From: BRHc4a sp049323915
GTDB taxonomy: Bacteria; Bacillota; Desulfotomaculia; Desulfotomaculales; Desulfocucumaceae
Assembly (NCBI GenBank): GCA_049323915.1
Contig: JBMOPC010000045.1
Coordinates: 43,687-107,686 of the forward strand
Direction: 5' to 3'
DNA: 64,000 nucleotides
The translations under genes and the position numbers were made by a program. Below, one piece after another: positions 1 through 8,412 of this stretch. The first letter of the stretch is position 1. Every line of letters begins with the position of its first letter. The notes beneath the pieces are model-generated. The model worked only from the letters and a program-made list of their open reading frames with translations, ran no database searches and was not told where the DNA came from.

Positions 1-1617
1 GTGACGGCGGCCACAAGGGGTGACGGCGAAAACGGCGAGGATATAACCCCCAACATAAAAACAATAAGGTCGGTTCCCCTGCGGCTGAAGAATACTGTTA
101 AACTCCTGGAGGTGCGGGGCGAGGCCTATATGTCAAAAGAGGCCTTCGCCGCCTTAAACCAGTCCAGGGAGGACTCCGGGGAGACTCTCTTCGCAAATCC
201 CCGTAATGCCGCGGCAGGATCACTGAGACAGCTGGACCCGTCGGTGACCGCCTCGAGGCAGCTGAGTATTTTTATGTACGCCGTCGGGGCTGTTGAAGGA
301 ACTGATCTGGGGACCCATAAGGAGGTATTGGAGTACCTGAAGGAACAGGGTTTCAGGGTAAACCCGCATTACCGGGTTTTGAACGATATAGAGGGAGTGA
401 TAGGCTACTGCAGGGAATGGCAGAACAGCAGGTTCGACCTGCCGTACGCCACCGACGGGGTGGTTGTCAAGGTTAACAGGCTTGACCTGCAAAATATGCT
501 TGGGGCTACAATGAAAAGCCCCCGCTGGGCCATTGCCTGCAAGTACCCCCCCGAGCAGGCCAGGACCGTAATCAGGGATATAATAATCAGGGTGGGAAGG
601 ACCGGGGTCCTGACTCCCACTGCCATATTAAAAGCCGTCAGGCTGGCCGGCACCACGGTTACAAAGGCCACCCTGCACAACGAAGACATCATCAGGGATA
701 AAGACATAAGAATAGGGGATACGGTACTGGTTCAAAAGGCGGGGGACATCATCCCCGAGGTGCTGGAAGTGGTGAAGGAGGAGAGAAATGGTGGGGAATT
801 GCCCTTCACCATGCCCGCCACCTGCCCTGAATGCGGTTCCGGGGTGGTGAGGCCCGAGGGCGAGGCCGCTGTGAGGTGCATTTACCCCGGATGCCCGGCC
901 AGGTCAAGGGAGGGCTTGATTCATTTTGTATCCAAGGGCGCCATGGATATAGCCGGACTGGGGCCGGCGGTGATAGGGCAGCTGATGTCCGCAGGGCTTG
1001 TAAGGGATGCCGCAGACCTGTACAGGCTCAAGAAGGAGGATCTGGTCCCCCTGGAGCGGATGGGAGAAAAGTCGGCTCAAAATCTGATTGACGCCATAGA
1101 AAAAAGCAGGCAAAACCCGCTTCACCGCCTGATATTCGCGCTCGGCATAAGGCATGTGGGTGAAAGGGCCGCCAGGATACTGGCCCGCAGGTTCGGATCA
1201 ATGGAAAGGATAAAAACAGCCGGCCCCGAGGAACTGGTCAGCATTCCGGAGATAGGGCCCCGCATAGCCGGCAGCCTGGCCGAATACTTCGCCGGCCCGG
1301 AAAATATATGCCTCTTGGAAAAGCTGGCCGGTCTGGGGCTGAATATGAAATCGGAGGAAACAGTACACCGGGAGTCCCCCGGGGCGCTGGAGGGCAAAAC
1401 CGTTGTTCTTACCGGGGGGCTGAAGAGATATACAAGGCAGGAAGCCCGGGAGCTGGTGGAGAGGCTGGGAGGCAGGGTTTCCTCAAGCGTCAGTAAAAAA
1501 ACCGACCTTGTGGTTGCCGGTGAGGATCCCGGCAGCAAGTACGAAAAGGCTCTTAAGCTGGGCATACCGATAATCGGCGAGGAGGAACTTATCGCACTGG
1601 CAGGGGAAGGCAACTAA
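1..1617 (+). CDS. ligA: NAD-dependent DNA ligase, 3' part (5' end off window)
   Basis: This is the C-terminal four-fifths of LigA, which seals nicks during replication and repair using NAD+. The frame is open from base 1 and begins inside the adenylation domain: the RGDG-GEDIT motif is at residues 6-15 and the KYPPEQA motif near residue 181. An OB fold follows, then a Cys4 zinc finger (CPEC near residue 275, C-x4-C near 293), helix-hairpin-helix repeats (about 305-450) and a C-terminal BRCT domain (about 465-538, starting LEGKTVVLTG). Family members are about 670 residues, so roughly 130 N-terminal residues, including the catalytic lysine, lie upstream of the window. The GTG at base 1 is an internal codon, not a start. 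The following promoter suggests that the next operon is independent. Confidence 0.97.
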   Translation: MTAATRGDGENGEDITPNIKTIRSVPLRLKNTVKLLEVRGEAYMSKEAFAALNQSREDSGETLFANPRNAAAGSLRQLDPSVTASRQLSIFMYAVGAVEGTDLGTHKEVLEYLKEQGFRVNPHYRVLNDIEGVIGYCREWQNSRFDLPYATDGVVVKVNRLDLQNMLGATMKSPRWAIACKYPPEQARTVIRDIIIRVGRTGVLTPTAILKAVRLAGTTVTKATLHNEDIIRDKDIRIGDTVLVQKAGDIIPEVLEVVKEERNGGELPFTMPATCPECGSGVVRPEGEAAVRCIYPGCPARSREGLIHFVSKGAMDIAGLGPAVIGQLMSAGLVRDAADLYRLKKEDLVPLERMGEKSAQNLIDAIEKSRQNPLHRLIFALGIRHVGERAARILARRFGSMERIKTAGPEELVSIPEIGPRIAGSLAEYFAGPENICLLEKLAGLGLNMKSEETVHRESPGALEGKTVVLTGGLKRYTRQEARELVERLGGRVSSSVSKKTDLVVAGEDPGSKYEKALKLGIPIIGEEELIALAGEGN

Positions 1618-1618
1618 G

Positions 1619-1648
1619 TTGCACCACCGGTTTATACTTTGCTATAAT
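1619..1648 (+). promoter_or_regulatory. Sigma-A-type promoter for gatCAB
   Basis: TTGCAC (1619-1624) and TATAAT (1643-1648) are separated by 18 bases. The site sits directly after the ligA stop and about 170 bases before gatC. The leader between them shows no T-box motif that I can recognise. Confidence 0.6.
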
Positions 1649-1765
1649 ATAACAGGCCTTGAAAAAAGCTTGCAATGATAAGTATTTATGATAAAAACCC
1701 GGGCAAGAAATGGAAAATCAGAACACATGTAATCCCTTATCAACTGATAATTGTAGGCAACAAAT

Positions 1766-1801
1766 TATTCTGTATTCTGACTACTGACTTCTGAATTCTG
1801 T
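1766..1801 (+). repeat. Intergenic ATTCTGA-type heptamer repeat
   Basis: This is a stretch of imperfect 7-base units (variants of ATTCTGA / CTTCTGA) just before the gatC ribosome binding site. The same kind of tract, in either orientation, occurs in other gaps at 5038, 8283, 34303 and 34371. It is not a CRISPR, because the units are 7 bases and have no spacers. Confidence 0.6.
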
Positions 1802-1820
1802 TAATAAAGAAGGTGTAAAT

Positions 1821-2102
1821 ATGTTAACAATCGCTGAAGTAGAACACGTTGCGCTTTTATCCAGGCTGGAGCTTTCAGAGGAAGAGAAAAAAATGTATGC
1901 CGGACAGCTGAGCGCCATACTGGAATACGCCGGTATGCTGGATGAGCTGGACACTTCCGATGTTCCCCCCACAGTCCATGTTCTCCCGCTTAAAAATGTT
2001 TTCAGGGAAGACAGAGCGGGGGACCACCTGCAGTTGGAAAATACACTGCAAAACGCGCCGGACAGGGAAGACAGCTTTTTTAAAGTTCCCCGTATTGTTT
2101 AA
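1821..2102 (+). CDS. gatC: Aspartyl/glutamyl-tRNA amidotransferase subunit C
   Basis: GatC is the small subunit that wraps around GatA and tethers it to GatB in the enzyme converting Glu-tRNA(Gln) and Asp-tRNA(Asn) to their amidated forms. The 93-residue length is normal. The N-terminus (MLTIAEVEHVALLSRLELSEEE) and the closing motif with ENTLQNAPDREDSFFKVPRIV are typical of the family. The ATG is preceded by AGAAGGTG. It is the first gene of gatCAB and sits 15 bases ahead of gatA. Its presence implies that the organism charges Gln-tRNA, Asn-tRNA or both indirectly. Confidence 0.96.
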   Translation: MLTIAEVEHVALLSRLELSEEEKKMYAGQLSAILEYAGMLDELDTSDVPPTVHVLPLKNVFREDRAGDHLQLENTLQNAPDREDSFFKVPRIV

Positions 2103-2117
2103 TAGTTTACTGGAGGG

Positions 2118-3581
2118 ATGGTTTTGGACCTTTTTAAAATGACGGCCCATGACCTGCACCGCAGGCTGGCCGCAAAGGAAATAAGCGCGGAGGAAATATG
2201 CAGGGCCGCACTGGACAGGATTGAGAGTCTTGAGGGTAAACTGAAGGCATTCGTGACTGTAACCGGTGATCAGGCCCTGAGCCAGGCAAGGGCTGTTGAC
2301 AGCAAGATAGCTTCCGGGGAGGAAATACCCCCGCTGGCCGGGATACCTATAGCCATAAAGGACAACATGTGCGTTGAGGGTATAAAAACCACCTGCGCCT
2401 CAAAGATACTTTACAACTTTATCCCGCCTTACAGCGCCACTGTGGTGAAGAAAGTGCTGGACGCAGGTATGGTGCTGGTGGGCAAGACAAACATGGACGA
2501 GTTTGCCATGGGATCATCCTGTGAAAACTCCGGCTTTTACCCTACCTCAAACCCGTGGGACACCGGCCGGGTGCCCGGAGGGTCCAGCGGAGGGTCGGCA
2601 GTTGCGGTGGCTTCAGGTGAGGCGGTTCTTTCGCTGGGGTCCGACACCGGAGGGTCCATCAGGCAGCCGGCCTCTCTGTGCGGTGTGGTTGGACTGAAGC
2701 CCACCTACGGCGCTGTGTCCAGGTACGGGCTGGTGGCCTTCGCCTCGTCCCTTGACCAGATCGGCCCTTTCTCCAGGGACGTCGCCGACTGCGCGCTGCT
2801 GCTAAACGTTATAACCGGCCACGACCCGCTGGATTCAACCTCGGCTCCCGGTTACAAGGTCGATTACACCGGCTTTCTGAACAAGGACATAAATGGACTG
2901 AGAATTGGGGTGCCGAAGGAGTACATGGGCGAGGGCATCGACCCTGGAGTGCGGTCGGTTATAGATGAAGCATTAAAGGCGCTGTCCTCCCTTGGGGCGC
3001 ATATAGAGGAAACAATCCTTCCACACAGCCGGTACGCCATACCTGTATACTACCTGATTGCCACGGCCGAGGCCAGCTCAAACCTCGCCCGCTACGACGG
3101 GGTGAGGTACGGCTACAGGATTGAGGACCCGGAAGATATAGTGGACATGTTTATGAGGACCCGCAGCCGGGGTTTCGGGACCGAGGTTAAAAGGCGGATA
3201 ATGCTGGGGACGTACGCCCTCTCCGCCGGATATTACGACGCGTATTATCTCAAGGCCCTGAAGGCCCGCACTCTGATCAAGGGGGATTTCGACAGGGCCT
3301 TTGAGCGGTATGACGTGCTGGTCTGTCCCACCTCCCCCGGCACAGCCTTCCGGAAGGGCGAAAAGCTGGACGACCCCCTGCAGATGTACCTTTCCGATAT
3401 AACCACAATTTCCGTCAACCTTGCCGGTATACCGGGGATCTCCATACCGGCCGGGTTTTCGGGAGGCTTGCCGGTGGGCATGCAGATAATGGGAAGGCCT
3501 TTTGACGAAGGCACTCTTTTAAAGGTGGCCCATGCCTTTGAAAGAAGCACCGGTCACCATGCAATTTTTCCGGATCTGTGA
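2118..3581 (+). CDS. gatA: Aspartyl/glutamyl-tRNA amidotransferase subunit A
   Basis: GatA is the amidase subunit that releases ammonia from glutamine for use by GatB. The amidase-signature Ser-cisSer-Lys catalytic set is visible: Lys in GIPIAIKDNM near residue 80, and the serines in GGSSGGSAVAVASG and SDTGGSIRQPAS near residues 155-185. The length of 487 residues is normal. The ATG at 2118 has GGAGG at the right distance. It lies between gatC and gatB on the same strand with short gaps, a standard operon. Confidence 0.98.
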   Translation: MVLDLFKMTAHDLHRRLAAKEISAEEICRAALDRIESLEGKLKAFVTVTGDQALSQARAVDSKIASGEEIPPLAGIPIAIKDNMCVEGIKTTCASKILYNFIPPYSATVVKKVLDAGMVLVGKTNMDEFAMGSSCENSGFYPTSNPWDTGRVPGGSSGGSAVAVASGEAVLSLGSDTGGSIRQPASLCGVVGLKPTYGAVSRYGLVAFASSLDQIGPFSRDVADCALLLNVITGHDPLDSTSAPGYKVDYTGFLNKDINGLRIGVPKEYMGEGIDPGVRSVIDEALKALSSLGAHIEETILPHSRYAIPVYYLIATAEASSNLARYDGVRYGYRIEDPEDIVDMFMRTRSRGFGTEVKRRIMLGTYALSAGYYDAYYLKALKARTLIKGDFDRAFERYDVLVCPTSPGTAFRKGEKLDDPLQMYLSDITTISVNLAGIPGISIPAGFSGGLPVGMQIMGRPFDEGTLLKVAHAFERSTGHHAIFPDL

Positions 3582-3597
3582 GGGAGGTATGTAACAA

Positions 3598-5037
3598 GTG
3601 AGCCAGTATGAAGCCGTGATAGGTCTGGAGGTTCATGTGGAGCTCAAGACCAATACAAAAATATTCTGCCCGTCCAGCACGGAGTTCGGAGGGGACCCCA
3701 ACACTCACGTGTGCCCGGTCTGCCTGGGGCTTCCGGGTGTGCTCCCGGTTATGAACAGGAAGGTGCTTGAATACGCCATAAAGGTTGGACTTTCGCTTAA
3801 CTGTGAAATTGCAGGGTTTTCCAAGTTCGACCGTAAAAACTATTACTATCCGGACCTGCCAAAAAACTACCAGATATCGCAGTATGACCTGCCAATAGCC
3901 GAACATGGGTGCCTGGACATAAGCCTGGACGGCAACATAAAAACGATAGGCATAACCAGGGTGCACATGGAGGAGGATGCTGGCAAGCTGGTGCACCAGG
4001 GGTCCATATCCACCACCCCGTATTCACTGGTGGATTACAACAGGACCGGAGTGCCTCTGATCGAGATAGTGTCCGAACCCGACATGAGGAATCCGGAAGA
4101 GGCCAGAGCCTACCTTGAAAAACTGAAGGCAATCATTCAGTACACAGGGGTGTCCGACTGCAAGATGGAAGAGGGATCCTTGCGGTGCGACGCCAATGTT
4201 TCGGTTCGGCCGGCGGGAAGCGGCAGCCTCGGCACCAAGACCGAGATAAAGAACATGAACTCTTTCAGGGCGTTGCAGAGGGCGCTGCATTACGAGATAG
4301 AAAGACAGATCGGGGTGCTGGAAGAGGGAGGGCGGATAGTCCAGGAAACCCGCACCTGGGATGAGGCCAGGGGGATCACCCTTTCCATGCGCAGTAAGGA
4401 GCAGGCCCACGATTACAGGTATTTTCCGGATCCCGATCTTGTGCCGATGGTCATAGACCGCAGCTGGGTGGAGGAAATAAGGTCCTCGCTGCCTGAGCTT
4501 CCCGACCGGAGAAGGTCCAGGTATGTGGAGCAATACGGACTTCCGGGGTACGATGCCTCGGTATTGACCTCTTCAAAAGAAATGGCCGATTATTTCGAGA
4601 GCTGCCTGTCGGATTACCCCAACGCAAAGTCTGTCAGCAACTGGGTGATGGGAGACCTGTCAAGGCTTTTGAACGCAGAAAACATGGAAATAACACAGTG
4701 CCGGATAAAACCGGAACAGCTGGCGGAAATGCTGAAACTGATTGACAAGGGGACCATAAGCGGCAAGATAGCCAAAACTGTTTTCGAGGAAATGTTCAGT
4801 ACGGGAAAGGACCCGAAATACATAGTGAAAGAGAAGGGCCTTGTGCAGATCACCGACGAGGGGGCAATAACGGCGGCGGTGGATGAGGTTCTGGCGGCAA
4901 ATCCCAAGGTGGTTGAGGATTTCAGGGCCGGCAAGGAAAAGGCGTTGGGATTCCTGGTGGGGCAGGTTATGAAAATAACCAGGGGCAAGGCCAACCCCGA
5001 GATGGTGAACAGTATGCTGAGAGAGAAGATGAAATAA
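3598..5037 (+). CDS. gatB: Aspartyl/glutamyl-tRNA amidotransferase subunit B
   Basis: GatB is the kinase/amidotransferase subunit that activates the misacylated Glu or Asp on tRNA and transfers ammonia to it. The N-terminal catalytic cradle is recognisable by YEAVIGLEVHVEL, the CPVCLGLPG zinc-site region, the DRKNYYYPDLPKNYQISQYD motif and SLRCDANVSVRP. The C-terminal YqeY-like tail (about residues 330-479) binds tRNA. The start is GTG at 3598, with GGGAGG upstream. The length of 479 residues is normal. It is the last gene of gatCAB, followed by a terminator hairpin. Confidence 0.98.
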   Translation: MSQYEAVIGLEVHVELKTNTKIFCPSSTEFGGDPNTHVCPVCLGLPGVLPVMNRKVLEYAIKVGLSLNCEIAGFSKFDRKNYYYPDLPKNYQISQYDLPIAEHGCLDISLDGNIKTIGITRVHMEEDAGKLVHQGSISTTPYSLVDYNRTGVPLIEIVSEPDMRNPEEARAYLEKLKAIIQYTGVSDCKMEEGSLRCDANVSVRPAGSGSLGTKTEIKNMNSFRALQRALHYEIERQIGVLEEGGRIVQETRTWDEARGITLSMRSKEQAHDYRYFPDPDLVPMVIDRSWVEEIRSSLPELPDRRRSRYVEQYGLPGYDASVLTSSKEMADYFESCLSDYPNAKSVSNWVMGDLSRLLNAENMEITQCRIKPEQLAEMLKLIDKGTISGKIAKTVFEEMFSTGKDPKYIVKEKGLVQITDEGAITAAVDEVLAANPKVVEDFRAGKEKALGFLVGQVMKITRGKANPEMVNSMLREKMK

Positions 5038-5060
5038 GAACTCAGAACTCAGAACTCAGC
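5038..5060 (+). repeat. Intergenic GAACTCA heptamer repeat
   Basis: Three tandem near-perfect units of AGAACTC start at the gatB stop codon. They belong to the same repeat class as the tract at 1766, in the opposite orientation. Confidence 0.6.
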
Positions 5061-5105
5061 ATTTACAGTAGGTGGTGCTCCCCCTTGCTTTGTTCAGACA
5101 TGGCG

Positions 5106-5124
5106 AAGGGGCGCAGCCCCTTTT
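5106..5124 (+). terminator. Rho-independent terminator after gatCAB
   Basis: AAGGGGC and GCCCCTT form a 7-bp stem with a GCA loop followed by a short T run (TTTT at 5121). Confidence 0.6.
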
Positions 5125-5324
5125 GTGCTAATGACGACTTGCATCGTTTTTTAAGTTCCGGTATTCAGTATTCATGCTGAGTATGTGGAATTATGTTCTT
5201 TTCAGTCAATTGGTTTTTTGATATTATAGTTTCAGGTTTTTCACCGGCTAAGCAACAGCCGTTTATTTATTATCGGCACTGACTATTGGATGATTGAATA
5301 TAGATACGGAAAGGATGAATAATT

Positions 5325-6461
5325 ATGCAAGACAGGAAGATAATCATCGTCGACACCACCCTGAGAGACGGTGAGCAGACCGCCGGCGTGGTTTTTGCCA
5401 ACCGTGAAAAGGTCAGGATCGCTAAGTTTTTGGATGAGCTGGGGGTACACCAGATTGAGGCCGGCATTCCCACCATGGGCGGGGATGAAAAGGAGGCCAT
5501 CAAGGCCATCTGCAAGGCCGGGCTTAAAGCCAGCATAATGGGCTGGAACCGCCCGGTAATAAGGGATATAGAAAATTCCGTGGAATGCGGTGTTGACGCT
5601 GTGGCCATATCCATATCCACATCGGACATACACATCAAGTACAAGCTCCAGCAGTCCCGGGAATGGGTGCTGGACAACATGGTAAAGGCCGTGGAATATG
5701 CCAAGAAAGAGGGAATGTACATCTCGGCCAACGCCGAGGACGCCTCCCGCAGCGATATGGGCTTTCTGGTGGAGTTTGCCAAGGCTGTGAAAGAGGCCGG
5801 CGCCGACCGGCTGCGCTACTGTGACACGGTGGGGATAATGGACCCCTTCACCACAATGAAGCACATCGAAACAATACTAAGCCAGGTGGACATTGATATT
5901 GAAATGCATACCCACAACGACTTCGGTATGGCCACCGCCAATGCCCTGGCCGGAGTTGTAGCCGGGGCAAACCACATTGGCGTCACGGTGATAGGCCTGG
6001 GCGAAAGGGCAGGTAACGCCGCAATGGAAGAGGTCGTAATGGCCTTGAAGCACCTCTACGGTATAGACCTGGGGTTCAAGACCGAAATGTTCCGGGAGGT
6101 GGCCGAGTACGTTTCAAGGGCTTCGGGTAGAGAGCTGCCGGCATGGAAGGCCATAGTGGGATCGAATATGTTTGCCCACGAATCGGGCATCCACGCCGAC
6201 GGAACGCTTAAAAACCCGAAGACATACGAGGCCTTCACCCCCGAGGAAGTGGGGCTGGAGAGGCAGATTGTCATAGGAAAACACTCCGGTACGGCGTCTC
6301 TTAAGTCCAAGTTTGCCGAGTACGGCATACATTTGAGCGATCACAAGGCGCAGGAATTGCTTGCCAAGGTCAGGTCCCACTGCGTTTCAATGAAGCGGCC
6401 GCTGTTTGACAAGGAGCTGGTTTACCTTTACGAGGAATACTTTGGCAAGTATATTAAATAG
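5325..6461 (+). CDS. LeuA/NifV-family synthase: homocitrate or (Re)-citrate synthase
   Basis: This enzyme condenses acetyl-CoA with a 2-oxo acid. It is a TIM-barrel member of the isopropylmalate/homocitrate synthase family: the N-terminal VDTTLRDGEQTAGV motif carries the catalytic Arg and metal Asp, HTHNDFGMATANALAG carries the metal histidines, and a C-terminal region contains GSNMFAHESGIHADG and IVIGKHSG. At 378 residues it matches NifV in length and lacks the long leucine-feedback domain of LeuA. It heads a four-gene set with an aconitase-type hydratase and an isocitrate dehydrogenase. The dehydrogenase looks like an IDH rather than an isopropylmalate enzyme, so citrate is the more likely product. 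Homocitrate remains possible. No nitrogenase genes are nearby. Confidence 0.8.
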   Translation: MQDRKIIIVDTTLRDGEQTAGVVFANREKVRIAKFLDELGVHQIEAGIPTMGGDEKEAIKAICKAGLKASIMGWNRPVIRDIENSVECGVDAVAISISTSDIHIKYKLQQSREWVLDNMVKAVEYAKKEGMYISANAEDASRSDMGFLVEFAKAVKEAGADRLRYCDTVGIMDPFTTMKHIETILSQVDIDIEMHTHNDFGMATANALAGVVAGANHIGVTVIGLGERAGNAAMEEVVMALKHLYGIDLGFKTEMFREVAEYVSRASGRELPAWKAIVGSNMFAHESGIHADGTLKNPKTYEAFTPEEVGLERQIVIGKHSGTASLKSKFAEYGIHLSDHKAQELLAKVRSHCVSMKRPLFDKELVYLYEEYFGKYIK

Positions 6462-6495
6462 CTGGACCAAGTACAAGGGGAGAGAGGGATTATAG

Positions 6496-7752
6496 TTGGG
6501 GCAGACCATAATTGAAAAAATTCTCTCGAATCACAGCGGACAGGAAGCCCACGCCAACGAAATAGTGGTGGCCCGGGTTGATTTTGTAATGGGGCAGGAC
6601 GGAACTTCACCGCTGGCCATAAGGGCCTTTGAAGACATGGGTGGCAGTGAGGTGTTCAACCGGGAAAAGGTGGCCTTTGTGATAGACCACAGCTCCCCCA
6701 GCCCGAACGAGGGGGTTTCCAGGCTTCACAAGCTGATGAGAGAATTTGCCGGCAAGAAAGGCTTCAGAATATACGACATAGGGGAAGGGGTGTGTCACCA
6801 GCTTATACCGGAAAGCGGCATGGTGGGCCCCGGCTCACTGGTTATCGGAGCCGATTCACACACCTGCACCTATGGTGCGCTAAACGCTTTTTCCACCGGC
6901 GTTGGGTCCACAGATCTGGCGGGAGGGCTTATTTCGGGACGCATGTGGTTCAAAGTTCCCGAGAGCGTTAAATTCGTGTGCAACGGCACCTTGCCTCGCG
7001 GGGTTTATGCAAAGGACCTTATTCTTTACCTTATCGGAGATGTGACGGCAGACGGGGCAACCTACCTGTCCGCCGAGTATGCGGGCGGGGCGGTGTCGGC
7101 CCTTTCCATGGAGGGCAGGTTTACCATGGCCAACATGGCCATTGAGATGGGAGCAAAGGCAGGGCTGATGGAGGCCGATGAAAAAACCTTCCGGTGGCTG
7201 TCCAGGTATACCGGCAAGAGCTTTACACCGGTTTTCGCCGATGCTGATGCTGTTTACGCCCGGGTAAAGGAATACGATGTATCCAATTTGCCGCCGCAGG
7301 TGGCAAGGCCCCACAGGGTGGACAATGTCTGCCCGGTGGACGAGGTGGCCGGCACCCCCGTTCAGCAGGCGGTGATTGGGACATGCACCAACGGAAGGCT
7401 GGAGGACCTGCGTATTGCGGCCGATATTCTAAGGGGAAGAAAAATACACAGTGAGGTAAGGCTGATTGTGGCGCCGGCATCCAAGACCATTTACCTGGAC
7501 GCCATGAGAGAGGGTGTTATACAGGACCTGGTGGAGGCCGGTGCGGCTGTGGTCACCCCGGGGTGCGGGCCATGCGTGGGAACTCACAACGGAGTGCCTT
7601 CGGACGGTGAAAACGTGATATCCACCGCCAACAGGAATTTCAAAGGCCGCATGGGCAACAGCAACGCATTTATTTATCTGGCCTCTCCGGCCACGGTTGC
7701 CGCATCGGCTCTTATGGGACGGATAGCCGACCCCAGAGAATTTGTTAAGTAG
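6496..7752 (+). CDS. Aconitase/homoaconitase large subunit (LeuC family)
   Basis: This is the large subunit of a two-subunit [4Fe-4S] hydro-lyase that isomerises citrate or homocitrate. The cluster cysteines are seen in VIGTCTNGRLEDL and in TPGCGPCVGTHNG. The substrate/metal region ADSHTCTYGALNAFSTGVGSTD is also canonical. The length is 418 residues, as in LeuC2/HacA-type subunits. The start is TTG at 6496, preceded by GGGGAGAGAGG. It is 34 bases after the synthase and one base before the small subunit, so it is co-transcribed. Confidence 0.9.
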   Translation: MGQTIIEKILSNHSGQEAHANEIVVARVDFVMGQDGTSPLAIRAFEDMGGSEVFNREKVAFVIDHSSPSPNEGVSRLHKLMREFAGKKGFRIYDIGEGVCHQLIPESGMVGPGSLVIGADSHTCTYGALNAFSTGVGSTDLAGGLISGRMWFKVPESVKFVCNGTLPRGVYAKDLILYLIGDVTADGATYLSAEYAGGAVSALSMEGRFTMANMAIEMGAKAGLMEADEKTFRWLSRYTGKSFTPVFADADAVYARVKEYDVSNLPPQVARPHRVDNVCPVDEVAGTPVQQAVIGTCTNGRLEDLRIAADILRGRKIHSEVRLIVAPASKTIYLDAMREGVIQDLVEAGAAVVTPGCGPCVGTHNGVPSDGENVISTANRNFKGRMGNSNAFIYLASPATVAASALMGRIADPREFVK

Positions 7753-8262
7753 GTGAATACTGTGAAATATCACGGCAAGGCGCATAAATTCGGTGACGAC
7801 ATCAACACCGACTATATTATTTCGGGAAAATACAAATTCAAGACACTGGACATGAAAGAGCTTGCCTTCCATGTAATGGAGGACCTGGATCCTGATTTTT
7901 ACAGCAAGGTTTCGCAGGGCGACTTTATTGTGGCCGGAAGTAATTTCGGCTGCGGGTCATCCAGGGAGCAGGCCCCTCTGGCCATTAAATACGCCAACAT
8001 AAGCGCGGTTTTGGCCAAGTCCTTTGCCAGGATTTTCTACCGCAACTGCATAAATACGGGACTGCCCGTGGTGGAGTGCGACACCGACCTGATAGGCGGC
8101 GGAGACGAGATAGAGGTTGACCTGGCCCGGGGCATAATAAGAAACATAACCACCGGAGCCGAGATACCGGTAAAACCCCTGCCGGGGGTAATGATCAAGA
8201 TACTGAACGACGGCGGGCTGGCCCCGCACTTCAGGAAGCACGGCGGATTCAACTTTGATTAG
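7753..8262 (+). CDS. Aconitase/homoaconitase small subunit (LeuD family)
   Basis: This swivel-domain subunit completes the hydro-lyase active site. GDDINTDYIISGKY at the N-terminus and GSNFGCGSSREQAPLAIK near residues 55-75 are the family signatures; the latter holds the catalytic Ser-Arg. The substrate-selecting loop after IISGKY reads KFKT, unlike the YLVY-type loop usual for isopropylmalate or YLRT for methanogen homoaconitase. This hints at a different substrate, consistent with citrate (inference). The length is 169 residues. The GTG start immediately follows the large-subunit stop. Confidence 0.9.
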   Translation: MNTVKYHGKAHKFGDDINTDYIISGKYKFKTLDMKELAFHVMEDLDPDFYSKVSQGDFIVAGSNFGCGSSREQAPLAIKYANISAVLAKSFARIFYRNCINTGLPVVECDTDLIGGGDEIEVDLARGIIRNITTGAEIPVKPLPGVMIKILNDGGLAPHFRKHGGFNFD

Positions 8263-8282
8263 CTTTTAAGACTGTTTAGGTG

Positions 8283-8357
8283 GTCAGAATTCAGTAGTCA
8301 GAAGCCAGGAGTCAGAATAAGACAGCTTTCAATTCTGGATTCTGGATTCTGGATTCC
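8283..8357 (+). repeat. Intergenic TCAGAAT/ATTCTGG heptamer repeat
   Basis: This 75-base tract holds CAGAATTCAGTAGTCAGAAG units, then three tandem ATTCTGG units (about 8331-8354). The first half is in the opposite orientation to the second, giving an imperfect inverted arrangement between the small hydratase subunit and the dehydrogenase. Confidence 0.65.
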
Positions 8358-8412
8358 GGCCTCAGTAAAATAGTTTCAATATTGAACTTGGCTTAATTAT
8401 AGGAGGCTGGAG

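Noticed and set aside
1766..1801. Heptamer tracts as a CRISPR array
   Set aside because: The units are 7 bases, imperfect and without spacers, and no cas gene is present.
5325..6461. NifV role in nitrogenase cofactor synthesis
   Set aside because: No nif genes are nearby; the operon partners are an aconitase-type hydratase and an IDH-type dehydrogenase.
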